The notes beneath the pieces are model-generated. The model had not been told where the DNA came from, did no database searches, and saw nothing but the letters and a program-made list of their open reading frames with translations. This document shows positions 21,871-32,156 of a stretch of DNA of 64,000 nt, piece by piece (within the stretch, counting starts at the first letter, position 1; every line of letters begins with the position of its first letter). The position numbers were made by a program, and so were the translations under genes. Source of the DNA: Pilatotrama ljubarskyi (lineage: Eukaryota; Basidiomycota; Agaricomycetes; Polyporales; Polyporaceae); assembly GCA_022385805.1 (NCBI GenBank), contig MU277670.1, positions 461,819-525,818 of the forward strand, in the 5' to 3' direction.

Positions 21871-23142
21871 ATGGCAGCACAGCGGCGCAGGTCGCTCTTC
21901 CGACCATGCATCGACCTACACAACGGCGAAGTCAAGCAGATCGTCGGCGGGACGTTGCACGAAGACGACGCGAGCCGGCTGAAGACCAACTTCGTTGCAA
22001 GGCATGGGCGACGGAGCTTTTGCCATTCGTATATCTTGCATCTATATCTGACTCCACGTCCTGCATATAGCCACCCCTCTGCGCACTATGCTAAACTGTA
22101 CAAGGAGCACAACCTTGAAGGCGGGCACGTCATCAAGTTGGGCCCGGGAAACGATCAGGCTGCGAGGGAGGCTCTAGCCACTTGGCCAGGTCTGTCGATC
22201 GTATGCAGGGCCGTCGTCCACACATCCTTATCAGCGTGCATGTTACAGGGCATTTGCAGATTGGCGGAGGGATCACCGCCGAGAATGCCCAGGAATGGCT
22301 GGACGCCGGAGCGAGCAAGGTCCGATATGGCTCTCTACTGTGTGCTCATTGGCAAGGGATTTGATCGCTGGCTGTGTAGGTCATCGTGACGTCTTACCTG
22401 TTTCCGGAGGGGCGATTTGCTCTCGACAGGCTGAAAGCTATCTCGGCGGCGGTTGGAAAGAACAGGCTGGTGGTCGATGTCAGGTAGGGCGCGTCGTTGG
22501 ATGGTTATGTAACTCAGAAAGCTCACAACTGTCTCTGATAGCTGCCGGAGACGAGATGACAAGTGGCTCGTCGCAATGAACAAGTGGCAGACGATTACCG
22601 ATATGGAGGTGTGTCGAGGTAAGCCTCACGGACACACACTCAGGCGTATATATGGACTGATTCGTACGGCTCCACAGAGTCGCTGGATTTACTCGCACAG
22701 TACTGCAGGTCCGTCCCAGGAAAAAAATTGGTGGAGCTTGTTTGCTCACTTTCTGTTCTAGCGAGTTCCTCATCCACGCTGCGGACGTGGAAGGGCTATG
22801 TCAGGGCATCGACGAAGAACTCGTAACGAGTCAGTGTACTGAGCGTTTTTCGATGCCTTCTCTCCACTGACAAACAGTCCCTCAGGACTCGGAGAATGGG
22901 TTACAATACCGACGACCTATGCCGGTGGTGCAAAGAGCGTCTCCGACCTCGAGCTGGTAGACAAGCTCTCTGCAGGAAAAGTCGACCTCACTTTTGGCAG
23001 GTCGGTGTGAGTTCATCGAACTTGACCTGCACGTATCTCACTCGGTTTTTGCAGCTCGTTAGACATCTTTGGAGGCACTCTGGTCAAGTTCGACGATCTT
23101 GTAAAATACAACAACGAAGCCGTTCGACAATCCAGCCGATGA
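21871..23142 (+). CDS. HIS6: HIS6, ProFAR isomerase (histidine biosynthesis)
   Basis: Phosphoribosylformimino-5-aminoimidazole carboxamide ribotide isomerase, fourth step of histidine synthesis, a TIM barrel of the HisA family. Start [20 protein letters not shown]; then VKQIVGGTL with the first catalytic Asp region (CIDLHNG), [119 protein letters not shown] and [20 protein letters not shown]. The frame ends [14 protein letters not shown]. About eight introns. The first intron is odd: a fit to homologues needs a GC-AG intron 22002-22070, whereas a GT-AG choice (22029-22070) keeps nine extra residues. The 3' end is 54 bp from the convergent peptidase gene. Confidence 0.92.
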
Positions 23143-23196
23143 TTCCCAACTCCCTTCCGAGTCTGGCATCCAATGTATCGATATAGCTACCCGGTC

Positions 23197-24232
23197 TCAA
23201 GCTGTAAGAAATTCCGACACAAGGCTCATGTACTTTTCCCTCTCCTCCCAGTGCGGCATGTGGCTCGATTCGGCGAACGTGTACCACTTGATCTTCGGAA
23301 TCGCCTTGAACAGCGGTTTTACGGTACTGTCCGAAGCCTCGTCGTATGCACCGTTCAGCAGCAAGGTCGGCACGTTGATCTTGTGCGCCTCGTCTTCAAT
23401 CGTCCAGTTCTTCAAGGACCCGATGATGTGGAACTCGGATGGCCCATTCCTACCACAACAAGTCAACTGACTACCAGGGACGATCATCGAAGGGACTTAC
23501 ATGGTAAGGTAGACCGTATGGTCCTTCTCCATCCAGTCGAAGCTCCGGAGAAGCTCGGCTGGCCAAGGGTCAAGTCGGCACAAGTAGCGCTTGTAGAAGA
23601 CTTGCACGGCATCCTTGTACTCCTGTGAGTCGGTCGTTCCAGCCTCTTCGCTCCTGATAATCGTATCCTGGCCAGTAAATTGGTCAGCATCCATCCCTTT
23701 TAGATTCAAATGCACGGGGTATCGTGCATACTTGGATATCAGGCGGAAGCTTCGTAAGTAACTCATCCTTCGCCGCCTTGACAAAAAGCGGTATGCTCGC
23801 AGGGCTGTCGGAGAGAACGAGGCGCTTCAAGCCCTTGGGCTGTCTCGCCGCATGTCGTGCTGCGAGCATCCCTCCCCAGGACTGACCCAGAATCGCATAG
23901 TTGTCCTGGATGCCGAGGTGCTGGAGGAGATTGTCGAGCTCGTCCAAGAACAGCTGCTCCGTCCAGAACGTGCCCTCATCTCCAGACTTCTCCGGCAGGT
24001 GCGTCGAGTTGCCGTTCCCCAGCTGGTCGTAGAAGACGACCGGGATGGAGTGCGCGGTCGCGAGATCGACGAGGGAGAGGAGGTAGTCATGAGTGGACCC
24101 GGGACCGCCGTGTATGGTGACGACGGGGATCGCGCCCGACTTCAGGTCGCCGTAGACCTGATACCAGGTCTGGCATGGCTTGCCTGCCTTTGCGTCAAAG
24201 TCGACGGTGCCTGTGTAGCTGGGAGAGACCAT
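23197..24232 (-). CDS. Proline iminopeptidase-like alpha/beta hydrolase (peptidase S33)
   Basis: A serine hydrolase that by family releases N-terminal proline or related residues from peptides, or acts on small amides. Motifs: IPVVTIHGGPGSTHDYLLSL (oxyanion-hole HGGPG), VVFYDQLGNGNSTHLPEKSG, nucleophile elbow AILGQSWGGMLAARHAARQP, acid residue in LLLNGAYDEASD, and catalytic His in FAESSHMPHWEEREKYMS. All triad positions are intact. Length is about 300 residues, normal for the family. The ATG at 24232 has a perfect ACCATGG context; an in-frame ATG at 24283 lies almost on the TATA sequence and is unlikely. No signal peptide follows the chosen start, so cytosolic. At least two introns, near 23740-23690 and 23510-23440. 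Confidence 0.88.
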
Positions 24233-24714
24233 GGTACTTGTGAGCGGTGAGAGCGTACTACGGACAAGCCCGAGATACGGCACGTATATATAGCGACCAG
24301 AGACATGCTCGGAAGCCCGCGGCTACATAGCCATGCTAATCGTCGCGCGCCTCGCCCGCTATGATTACCAGCTGCAGGGGCATATGCATTGTGCACGCCA
24401 CCACTGCCGGCGCCGGAGTCGATGAACACAGGACGTCCAACCGCGATTAGCACTATGGGTCTAGCAAGGTGCAGAAACCCGTGCTGTTTGGTTCGTCCTT
24501 GCCGTTCGAACCACCATAGTATGGGGGAGTTAGAGATGATAGAAGAAATTTATAAAATTTGACGTGGTCAGAAGAGTCACTCCGAGGGAGTCCTTGCAGA
24601 CCCTGCGCGCTGGGTGAGCCGCAACATACGAGCGCGTATTACATAAGCGCACTAGCGGGGCGTTCAGGAGCGCGCTCGCTCTGGTGACGGCCTTTCCACC
24701 TCGTTCACACAACC
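24233..24714. promoter_or_regulatory. Divergent promoter, peptidase / NDUFA12
   Basis: A TATATATA on the minus strand near 24285-24292 fits as TATA box of the peptidase gene, 53-60 bp from its ATG. The NDUFA12 side has no obvious TATA. No gene seen in this 482-bp gap. Confidence 0.45.
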
Positions 24715-25365
24715 ATGGTCTCCCTTGCGCGGACAATCCGCAGCATTCGCCGCGTCGGCCTCCGGGAATGGTGGCGGCAAATGCAATACATTGGCGACGC
24801 GAAGTCCGGACGTTTCGTCGGCCAGGACCAGTGCGTCTAATTCTGCAAGGTGCATCTGACAGACGGCACTCAGGCTATGCGGCCTACAGGTTCGGTAATC
24901 GCTACTATGAGAACCTGAACCCAGAGGAGGAGATTCCAGGTGAGTAGTCATATGTTCGTGCGTCTGCGGGTAGTGAACAGGGGATGGGCAGGGCGTCACC
25001 GCTGGGTGGATTACGCTCAGGTGAGTTGTTGTCTCTCCGTTGATACACCATAAGCAAACAGTACCGCCCATAGCACGAATACAACGCTACACAAGTCCCT
25101 CCGGAATGGCACTCTTGGATCCATCACATCCGCAAAGACCCTCCCACAGAGGACCGCGTAATGCAGAACCTGTCACCTTCATGGAAGGCGGTACGTAGCA
25201 ACTGGTATGCGTTGCACGGCCCGCAGAGATCGCTTATCCACTCGGCAGCCCTGGACAGAGAACTTGACGGGCACCCGTGGAGCGTACAAGACGTACAACA
25301 CTACGAAGCCGAAGTACGAGGCTTGGCAGCCCAAGTCTGCACCCCGAGGGGAATCGTCTCCGTGA
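24715..25365 (+). CDS. NDUFA12: NADH:ubiquinone oxidoreductase subunit NDUFA12 (B17.2)
   Basis: An accessory subunit of mitochondrial complex I. Five exons join in phase: 24715-24830, 24890-24939, 24992-25020, 25074-25190 and 25249-25365, giving 142 residues. The sequence starts MVSLARTIRSIRRVGLREWW, continues YIGDAKSGRFVGQDQ, FGNRYYENLNPEEEIPG, RHRWVDYAQHEYNATQVPPE, WHSWIHHIRKDPPTEDRV, and PWTENLTGTRGAYKTYNTTK, PKYEAWQPK. Each block matches the NDUFA12 family closely. The third exon is only 29 nt. Like its homologues the protein has no cleavable presequence. The 3' end lies 62 bp from the convergent L2HGDH gene. Confidence 0.93.
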
Positions 25366-25427
25366 TAAGTTGTGGGATTGCGTCCTGAAGCAATCGATTT
25401 GCTATTCTGCACAGATCACAAGGTGCT

Positions 25428-26971
25428 CTATGTAGCTCCGCTCATCAGGTCGTCGACAACGTACTCTGCGATCGCCAGACTACTCGTCAAGCCAGGGCTC
25501 TCGACCCCCAAGAGGCTGATCATCTCGCCCTCTCCTTGCCCGTTCGCTTTGTCCCGACGAAAGACGAAGTCTTGGAAACCTCCCCCTGGCCCCACCAACT
25601 TTGGTCTGACGCCGCAATAATCTGGTTGAAATCCGCCCTGCGAGACCCCCGGGAGGTACTCTTTGACTGCCTCGTACATCAGGGCCAACCTCGAGTCGTC
25701 AGGTATTAAATGCCTCTGCCAGAAGTCTGGGTCTTCGTGATCCTCCGGGGGGCTGAGCCAGTCGAGGTCCGGGCCAAAACGTATCTTGCCTTGTAAGTCA
25801 AGGGTGAGGTGCGTGCCAAGCGAGTGGAAGGCGTGGCTGTCTTTCCCGACTGCCGGGCAAGGGTATATGAGGTGGGACACATGTGAGACGCCAGGTCCGC
25901 GATACGAGGCATACGATCCGCGTGCAAAGAACATTGGTATCCGCTTCGAGTCGGGAAGAATGGCATTCAGGATGAGGGGCGCCGAGAGGCCAGCGCAGTT
26001 GATGACGGTCCGTGCCAAGAGAGCGTCGCCTTCTTCCGCGTCGCCAGTCACGGTTTGCACTACCCAGCCCGGTTCGTCGCGGCTTGGGTCAACGCGGACC
26101 ACCCTTGTTGAGTACACTAGCTCACTGCTCTCTGTCTCCATAATGTCTTTTTCGAGGCTCTCCATCAGCGTGTGAGAGTCCACAATCCCAGTCTCGGGGC
26201 TCCAGAGTGCTGCGACAATGTCCTCGTGAAGGTCTGGCTCCAGCTCGCGTGCCTCGTCTCCGGAGATGAGTCTGGTAGGCAAGACGGGGGACTGGGCATC
26301 ACCCGGGTGGGAATGTGGAGGCCACGTTAACTTCTGCGCCTTCTCGTGCAAGGACCGTATATAGGGCAGTTGCTGCTCTCGAGCGACCACCAGCTTTCCG
26401 GTCCTCTTATGGGGTATGTTATGCGTCTTGCAGCGCTCATACAATAGACGCCTGCCTCGCAGACATAGCCGCGTCTTCAGGGATTCGGGAGGATAGTACA
26501 AGCCTGCACACTCAGGTAAGCAAGTCTGTCAGCTTAACACCGCAGCGATGTTTGGATTGCGTACCTGCATGGATGACTTCGGAGTTCCGCGAGCTGTCCA
26601 CAAGCTCAGCATCAGTACGCAAGTATCAGCACTCAGTGAGTAGGCCACGATGCACGCGTACCTCGTCTCCTCGCCAGCAGCACCGTGTCGTTCAACGAGA
26701 TACGTGGATTTTCCCGGGAACACCTGGGCGAGCCGCTGCGCAACTGCGAGTCCCACAACGCCTGCACGCATCCTCAGAGCCTAGTCGTAGTAAGCGTGAA
26801 AACGGGAGCTCACCTCCTCCGATCACTAGATGGTCGACTGCATATTCCGCGCTCTATTAGACCTTCAAGTTCAACGCTCTTCCAGGGATCTCTCCCCTGC
26901 CCTTTCGAACCCACCTTGAAGTTGAATCGCTTGTTCCCATTCAAAGCAGCAAACAGACCTCTGACTTGCAT
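25428..26971 (-). CDS. L2HGDH: L-2-hydroxyglutarate dehydrogenase, FAD-dependent
   Basis: A mitochondrial FAD enzyme that oxidises L-2-hydroxyglutarate to 2-oxoglutarate, a metabolite-repair reaction. The ATG at 26971 gives MQVRGLFAALNGNKRFNFKV, then a dinucleotide-binding motif VDHLVIGGGVVGLAVAQRLA formed across an intron, followed by YLVERHGAAGEETR. Further motifs are HAGLYYPPESLKTRLCLRGR, RTGKLVVAREQQLPYIRSLH, SPETGIVDSHTLMESLEKDI, TVINCAGLSAPLI, RGSYASYRG, HLTLDLQGKIRFGPDLDWL and YCGVRPKLVGPGGGFQDFVF. The C-terminal SLLGVESPGLTSSLAIAEYV closes the FAD domain. These match the DAO-type L2HGDH family over full length. Three or four introns lie in the 5' part; the last exon of about 1 kb is uninterrupted. 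Confidence 0.9.
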
Positions 26972-27279
26972 GGTGATGCACAGCTAGGGAGCGATACGAT
27001 ATAGCATGGATGTTGAGCGTGTAGTACATGCCTGTAGTATGCCTGTGCGGCTCACCGAACACCTCACCATGCGGGAACCGGAGAGCCGATTGAGATTCGC
27101 GATCACTGATCAAAGCGGTGCGTCATAGAGATAAGATTAGATCGTTCCCAATCTCGATCGAATCTCGAATTTTGCCCCTTGGAGGTGCACGAACGCGGTT
27201 CCTTATCTTTCGCTGGGATACTCATCATAACCCTTGCCATCGCGCACATCTACGACAAACCGAACACTGAAGGACCTTC
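26972..27279. promoter_or_regulatory. Divergent promoter, L2HGDH / CNS1
   Basis: This 308-bp gap contains an AT-rich patch around 27130-27170 with repeated ATCTCGATC-like words. No TATA and no gene are evident. Confidence 0.35.
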
Positions 27280-28537
27280 ATGGCTACGCAAGAGGATGGG
27301 CCCCTGCCCCAGCCGCCTCCGTCTGAGGAGAAACTCGCTGCGTTCGATTCAGTACCCTTGTTCATGAAAAGCTTGCCGGAGGATGCTGCAGACGACGTCG
27401 CTATATCGGCCTTGCAGAGCCTAGCTTATGAGGGGACCCCAGATGGTAGGTAAGGCGCACAAGTCACGTCCTCAGCGTGTGCGCAAAACTCACATTGTAA
27501 ATCGCAAGAAATCGCCCAGAACTTCAAGGAGCAGGGCAACGACTACTTCAAGGGCAAGCGCTACCGCGAGGCCCTCGGCTTCTACACACAGGGTATAGAC
27601 GCGAAACCTACAGACAAGGCTCTGTTAGAGGCCTTGTTCTGCAATCGTGCGGCATGCAACCTGGAGCTTCGTAAGTCAGCGAGTCAATGCGGCGAGACTC
27701 CTGCCAACCTCTTGGCCTAGAGAACTACGGCTCAGTCCTTCGGGATTGTTCCAAAGCGATTGGGATGAACCCGCAGTCATCGAAGGCGTACTACCGTTCA
27801 GCTCTGGCCCTGACCGCGCTAGAGCGGTACGACGAGGCGCTCGACTGCTGCGACCGATGCTTGCAGTTTGACAAGGATAATAAGGGCGTCCAAGCCGCAA
27901 GGGAGAAGGCGGCGAAGCTGCAGGAGGCGAAGGAGCGTAAAGAGCGCGAGCGACAAGAGCGGATACGGCAGGAGCAGCTGAAACAAGCGCGGCTGAAGGC
28001 GGCTTACAAGGTTTGTCAGGAATTTCGGCGAACTAGTGCACAGGTCTGAAGAGCATACAGGAACGGAACATCCTTGTCGTGCCCGTTCCTGACACTGTGG
28101 CGCAAAATCCGTACGAGCCGGAGTTTGACCAAGAAGACCCGAGCGGCAACACGTTGATTTTCCCAGTTCTCTTCCTCTACCCTCAATACGCGACCTCAGA
28201 CCTCATCTCGCACTTCCAAGAGGACACGCCGTTCTCTGCGCACCTCAGCGCGATGTTTCCACCGAACGCGCCACGGCCGGAATGGGACAAGAAAGGAGAA
28301 TACGTTGACGGAAATCTTGTGGTCTACGGCTTTACGAGACGACAACGGCTGCTGAAGATCGGGAAGAGGATGACGCTGCGAGACGTATGCAAGGCGGCGA
28401 AGGCGAAGGAGGGCGAGCCGCGGGATGGCCTTGAGCTGAAGGACGGCACGCTCACGTTTGTGGTTCTACCGAAAGGTGAGGAGGAGAGGAAATGGGTCGA
28501 GGACTTCAAGAAGAACAGGGCTTCTCAGGAAGCATAG
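27280..28537 (+). CDS. CNS1: Hsp90 co-chaperone Cns1/TTC4 (TPR protein)
   Basis: Start ATG at 27280, MATQEDGPLPQPPPSEEKL, then VPLFMKSLPED, typical of Cns1/TTC4. Three TPR repeats follow across exon joints: IAQNFKEQGNDYFKGKRYRE, ALFCNRAACNLELRNYGSVL region, and SSKAYYRSALALTALERYDE. Next is a charged helix (AKERKERERQERIRQEQ) and then the C-terminal wheel domain: NTLIFPVLFLYPQYATSDLI, MFPPNAPRPEWDKKGEYVDG and LRDVCKAAKAKEGEPRD. The TPR clamp binds the EEVD tails of Hsp90 and Hsp70, and Cns1 helps fold eEF2. Introns lie near 27447-27510, 27672-27720 and 28011-28060. Length (about 370 residues) fits the family. Confidence 0.9.
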
Positions 28538-29102
28538 TTTGTAGCCGTAGCTGACCTGTACAATCTTCAATATTAATCTGTTATGATAAAAAGTCTCAGA
28601 AAGCACCGAGGGCTGGCACTGTGGTCGACGAAAATGCACTGAGATCATCCTCCACTGTTCGTGTCAGTCTTGGGAAGGGCCAGACTATAGCTCAAGATAG
28701 AAACAACCCTGCAAGAGGTGCTAGTGAATGAGCAGAGCAACCAAAGTGTAGAAGGAACCTACTGAGGAGCCCTCAGTGGACTCGGACTCGGAGGAACGGA
28801 ACGGCATTGTAGGCGCCCAGAGAAGTTTGGCTTTATTTTGGCACATTCCCACAGACTCAACGCACAGCGCCCGCAAAAGATCTGGCCGAAGGCACCCAAC
28901 GGACACACTATCGACGACGGCGACAGGCTCGGTGAGTGTTATTATGCTGTTTTGCTGCACGATGGGGAACCGGACGGAACTGGAGAGCGACTGGAACGAA
29001 AATGGAGGGACAGAGCGGGACGGAAAGGGCTGGATTGGCGATGTGCGATATGGATGCTGACCAGGCTACCCTCCATCTCTGCTAGGACCCTCAAGCTTCA
29101 AG
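28538..29102. other. Intergenic CNS1-RPS7, with probable 5' UTR intron
   Basis: This 565-bp gap includes the CNS1 3' UTR and RPS7 promoter. GTGAGTGTT at 28932 and CTCTGCTAG ending at 29085 would bound a 154-nt intron in the RPS7 leader, with GCTGAC near 29055 as branch site. Leader introns are common in ribosomal protein genes. No protein-coding frame is convincing. Confidence 0.4.
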
Positions 29103-29823
29103 ATGTCCGTCCAGCACAAGATCTTCCGCACGGCCAACGCGCCCAGGACTCCCCCCGATGAGACTGAGCTCGCCGTCGCTCAGGCCATGGTCGACCTTGA
29201 GAACAGCGCGCCCGAGCTGAAGGCCGAACTCCGCCCCCTCCAGATCTCTGCTGCTCGTGAAGTTGACGTTCGCGGCGGCAAGAAGGCTATCGTCATCTTC
29301 GTCCCCGTTCCCCAGCTCAAGGCGTTCCACAAGGTCCAGCAGAGGTTAGTACACGCGCGAGACAAGCCTCTCTAGCACATGTCTGTATTCAGTAAGGATA
29401 TTGACCGCGCCTCAATGCAGGCTGACCCGGGAACTTGAGAAGAAGTTTTCCGACCGTCACGTCGTTTTCGTCGCCCAGCGCCGGATGCTGCGCAAGCCGA
29501 CCCGTACCTCCCGTGTCAAGCAGAAGCGCCCTCGCAGCCGTACCCTCACGAGCGTTCACGAGAAGATCCTCGAGGACCTCGTCTTCCCCACTGAGATCGT
29601 TGGCAAGCGGACGCGGGTCGCTGTCGACGGCTCAAAACTCCTCAAAGTGTACGTCAGATTGCTCGGTGCGATGAATGTTCGCTGACAAGTAGTGTGTTTC
29701 AGTTTCCTTGACTCGAAGGACGCGACGTCATTGGAGTACAAGCTCGACTCGTTCTCATCCGTCTACCGCCGTCTGACTGGGAAGGATGTCGTTTTCGAGT
29801 TCCCCGTGCAGGCGCAGGACTAG
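29103..29823 (+). CDS. RPS7: 40S ribosomal protein eS7 (RPS7)
   Basis: Small ribosomal subunit protein. Exon 1 reads [20 protein letters not shown], then [20 protein letters not shown] and [20 protein letters not shown]. Exon 2 reads [40 protein letters not shown], and [16 protein letters not shown]. The last exon reads [20 protein letters not shown] and [19 protein letters not shown]. All match eS7 end to end. Introns lie near 29346-29420 and 29648-29702. About 200 residues, normal for the family. Codon use is strongly biased to C-ending codons, as expected of a highly expressed gene. Confidence 0.95.
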
Positions 29824-30261
29824 AGGGCTGCGGCTGGGCGTTATGGGTGTATTGCACTATGTCATTTGTTGTCTCACCTCCATCAAAATTGTATGCGCGC
29901 ATGCCCCTCTACATGCCTGCTATCTGTATATGGTGTCCGCCGTGCTGTGTCGCCGGAGGACTGACTGGACGTGCCTGTGCCACTGACCGGCGTTGGAGGA
30001 CGAATTAGGGCATGTGCAGTGCCCGGTAGTGTGGCCGTAAGCGAGCATAACCGATCGCCAGTGTCCGTCCCGGGCAGCCGGACAGATAGACGCACGTGGC
30101 CGTTGTGGTTCTCCATCTCAAACGGCTCAATACGCCCTCCTTCGCCGTCTCCGTCTCTGCTCTTCTCCCCATCCTGCGCTCCCGGTCCCTGTCTTCTGCC
30201 CGTTCGTCCCCCCCCGCTCCCTGGCGGCCCCCGCCTCCATCGTCACTCAGGTCGTCCCACT
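29824..30261. other. Intergenic RPS7-Rab
   Basis: This 438-bp gap holds the RPS7 3' UTR and the promoter of the Rab gene. The last 120 bases are CT-rich (TCCGTCTCTGCTCTTC..), a common fungal promoter feature. No gene seen. Confidence 0.4.
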
Positions 30262-31646
30262 ATGATGGCGGAATATCCTCGTATGGACCCTTACCGGAAG
30301 GCCAGATATGACCAGGGGGTCGATGCCAAGATTGTGATTATGGGCAATACAGGTATACATATCGTCCATTCTCCGGGTGTCCAGCGCGTCCATTGCGTTC
30401 CTGTCCAACGCTAGGGGCTCATTGATCGTACAGGCGTTGGCAAGACCAGCCTGCTGCACAGATATACCCAGGGCAAATTCGACCCGAAGAACACTACATC
30501 AACGACCGGCGCGTTTTTCGTCACGAAGAAGGTGACTGTGGGCGGGACGAAGGTTAGGCTACAACTGTGGGATACGGCGGGCCAGGAGAGGTTCCGTAGC
30601 ATGGTGCGTTATTGCTTCAATCGTTTCCAACCATGCTGTGGCTAATTGTGTGGCATTGACGCCTTGGGCAGGCACCCATGTATTACCGCGGCGCGAACGC
30701 CGCGTTGTTGTTGTATGATATCACGAACGCGTCCAGTTTTGAAGACGTCCGTGGATGGCTTGAAGGTGAGCAAATCAGACGAGGGAGGTATCGCTGGTTA
30801 TGTATCCGTCCTGACCTGGCCAACTCGGCATTGGTAGAACTGAAGAAGAACTGCTCGCCTGACCTTATTATCTACATTGTGGGCGCGAAGGCCGACCTCC
30901 ATCACCATCGGCAGGTCACTTCCGACCTCGCACGCCTTTCACTTCACACCTGGTTTCCTCCACCAAGACCGCCCACTCCGCCCCCGCCGCCCCCACCCTC
31001 GACCTTTTCTTATATCCGCCCTCGATTCACTTCCTTCACGAGCATACGCTCCGTACCCGCCCTCACGTCACCGAAGACATTTTCGCCTCCGCCAGAATCA
31101 GATTGCCTTAACGACCCACGGTCGTCAGGGATGAAGCGTTCAAACACCCAAGCCTATACCCGCCCGCGCGCCAAGAGCGGCGACCTTCTTTTACCCCGCT
31201 CTAACTCTGTCTCTGCCAACGCCCGCCCTACGCCCTCCCGTCTTCCATACCGCCCAGGGGGATGGAACGAGATCGGCGATGGGAGCAGCAACAGTTTGCC
31301 CGAGGATGATGAAGAGGTCGATGTAGGTGACGATCAAGAGTGGGGCCTGCACAAGGGAATGGAACTCTTCGAGGTGTCCGCCAAGGACGACTTGGGTTCG
31401 TTCTTTCCCTTTTGCGCGCCAACTTCAAATATTTATACCTCGATAGGCATCCAGCACTTATTTGACAGCTTGATTGCTGCCATTATACAGAAAAAGGACA
31501 AGATCGAGCAGGAGAACGAGATCAAGAGGCGCGACAGTGTTCTTCTTTCCGCGACGCCTGTCTGGGCAGCCCAAGCGGACCAAGAGGAGGCTCTTGAGAA
31601 GTCTCGAGCAGCTACGGGGACATCCTGGAGCTGCTGTCAGACATAG
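30262..31646 (+). CDS. Rab-family small GTPase with long insertion before G5
   Basis: The start [19 protein letters not shown] leads to a full G domain built from several exons: P-loop [18 protein letters not shown] (G1), [13 protein letters not shown] (G2), [12 protein letters not shown] (G3) and [20 protein letters not shown], which resembles Rab5/Rab21/Rab22 proteins. The G4 motif is GAKADL, with Ala where Asn of NKxD is usual. Between G4 and G5 (EVSAKDDLG) lie about 130 residues instead of about 20. They are Pro-rich, then Ser/Arg-rich, then acidic (30930-31350). The core resumes with [18 protein letters not shown]. The C-terminus ends SWSCCQT, a CCxx-type prenylation signal, so the protein is expected on an endomembrane. 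Part of the insertion might be an unrecognised intron, but the frame stays open and protein-like. Confidence 0.82.
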
Positions 31647-32156
31647 CACCTCGATGCCTCCCCTCGGCTTTGGATATTTCTCGCTCTCATTGTCTCGCGT
31701 TGCCACCGGCCGCTGGTCTGCTGCTGCTTTCTCCTCCGTGCATCTCACTCCCCATGACTCTATGTTATTGCCTTCGTTACGCTGCACATTATGACTCATG
31801 ACTCCTCTCGCAATCTGCCACGGCTCGCCTCACAGCATCAGGATATCCCATTGGTCTACGTACTATCTCATGTCTTCTCCGATTTATCGCTTTTTACTGC
31901 ATATCGTATTGTACATACACCGTCCATAGTGATATAGCTCATTGGTTTTCGTAGTGATTTTGAATGCAATGCCATCCGTCGCCTGCTCTCGAATGCGACC
32001 AAGTGGGTGGGTGATTGGCAGAACGGGCTGGATTAGGCAAGTGTAGAGTACCGCCCAAATCTGTGCGCCTGCATCGCATGCAGCAAGCATTTCCTTTCTC
32101 CCTAGTACGACCGCCCTCTGCTCCCCTCCCTGCCGTCCGGCCAGAGCTCTCTCGCC
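31647..32156. promoter_or_regulatory. Intergenic Rab-AMMECR1 with clustered TGACTC
   Basis: This 510-bp gap carries TGACTC at 31755-31760, TGACTCA at 31792-31798 and TGACTC at 31799-31804. TGACTCA is the AP-1/Gcn4 bZIP consensus. They lie about 350-400 bp from the AMMECR1 start and could equally be in the Rab 3' UTR. No gene seen. Confidence 0.35.

Noticed and set aside
24480..24525. Possible tRNA B-box (GTTCGAAC)
   Set aside because: The conserved C of the B-box is missing, and no acceptor stem or A-box could be fitted.
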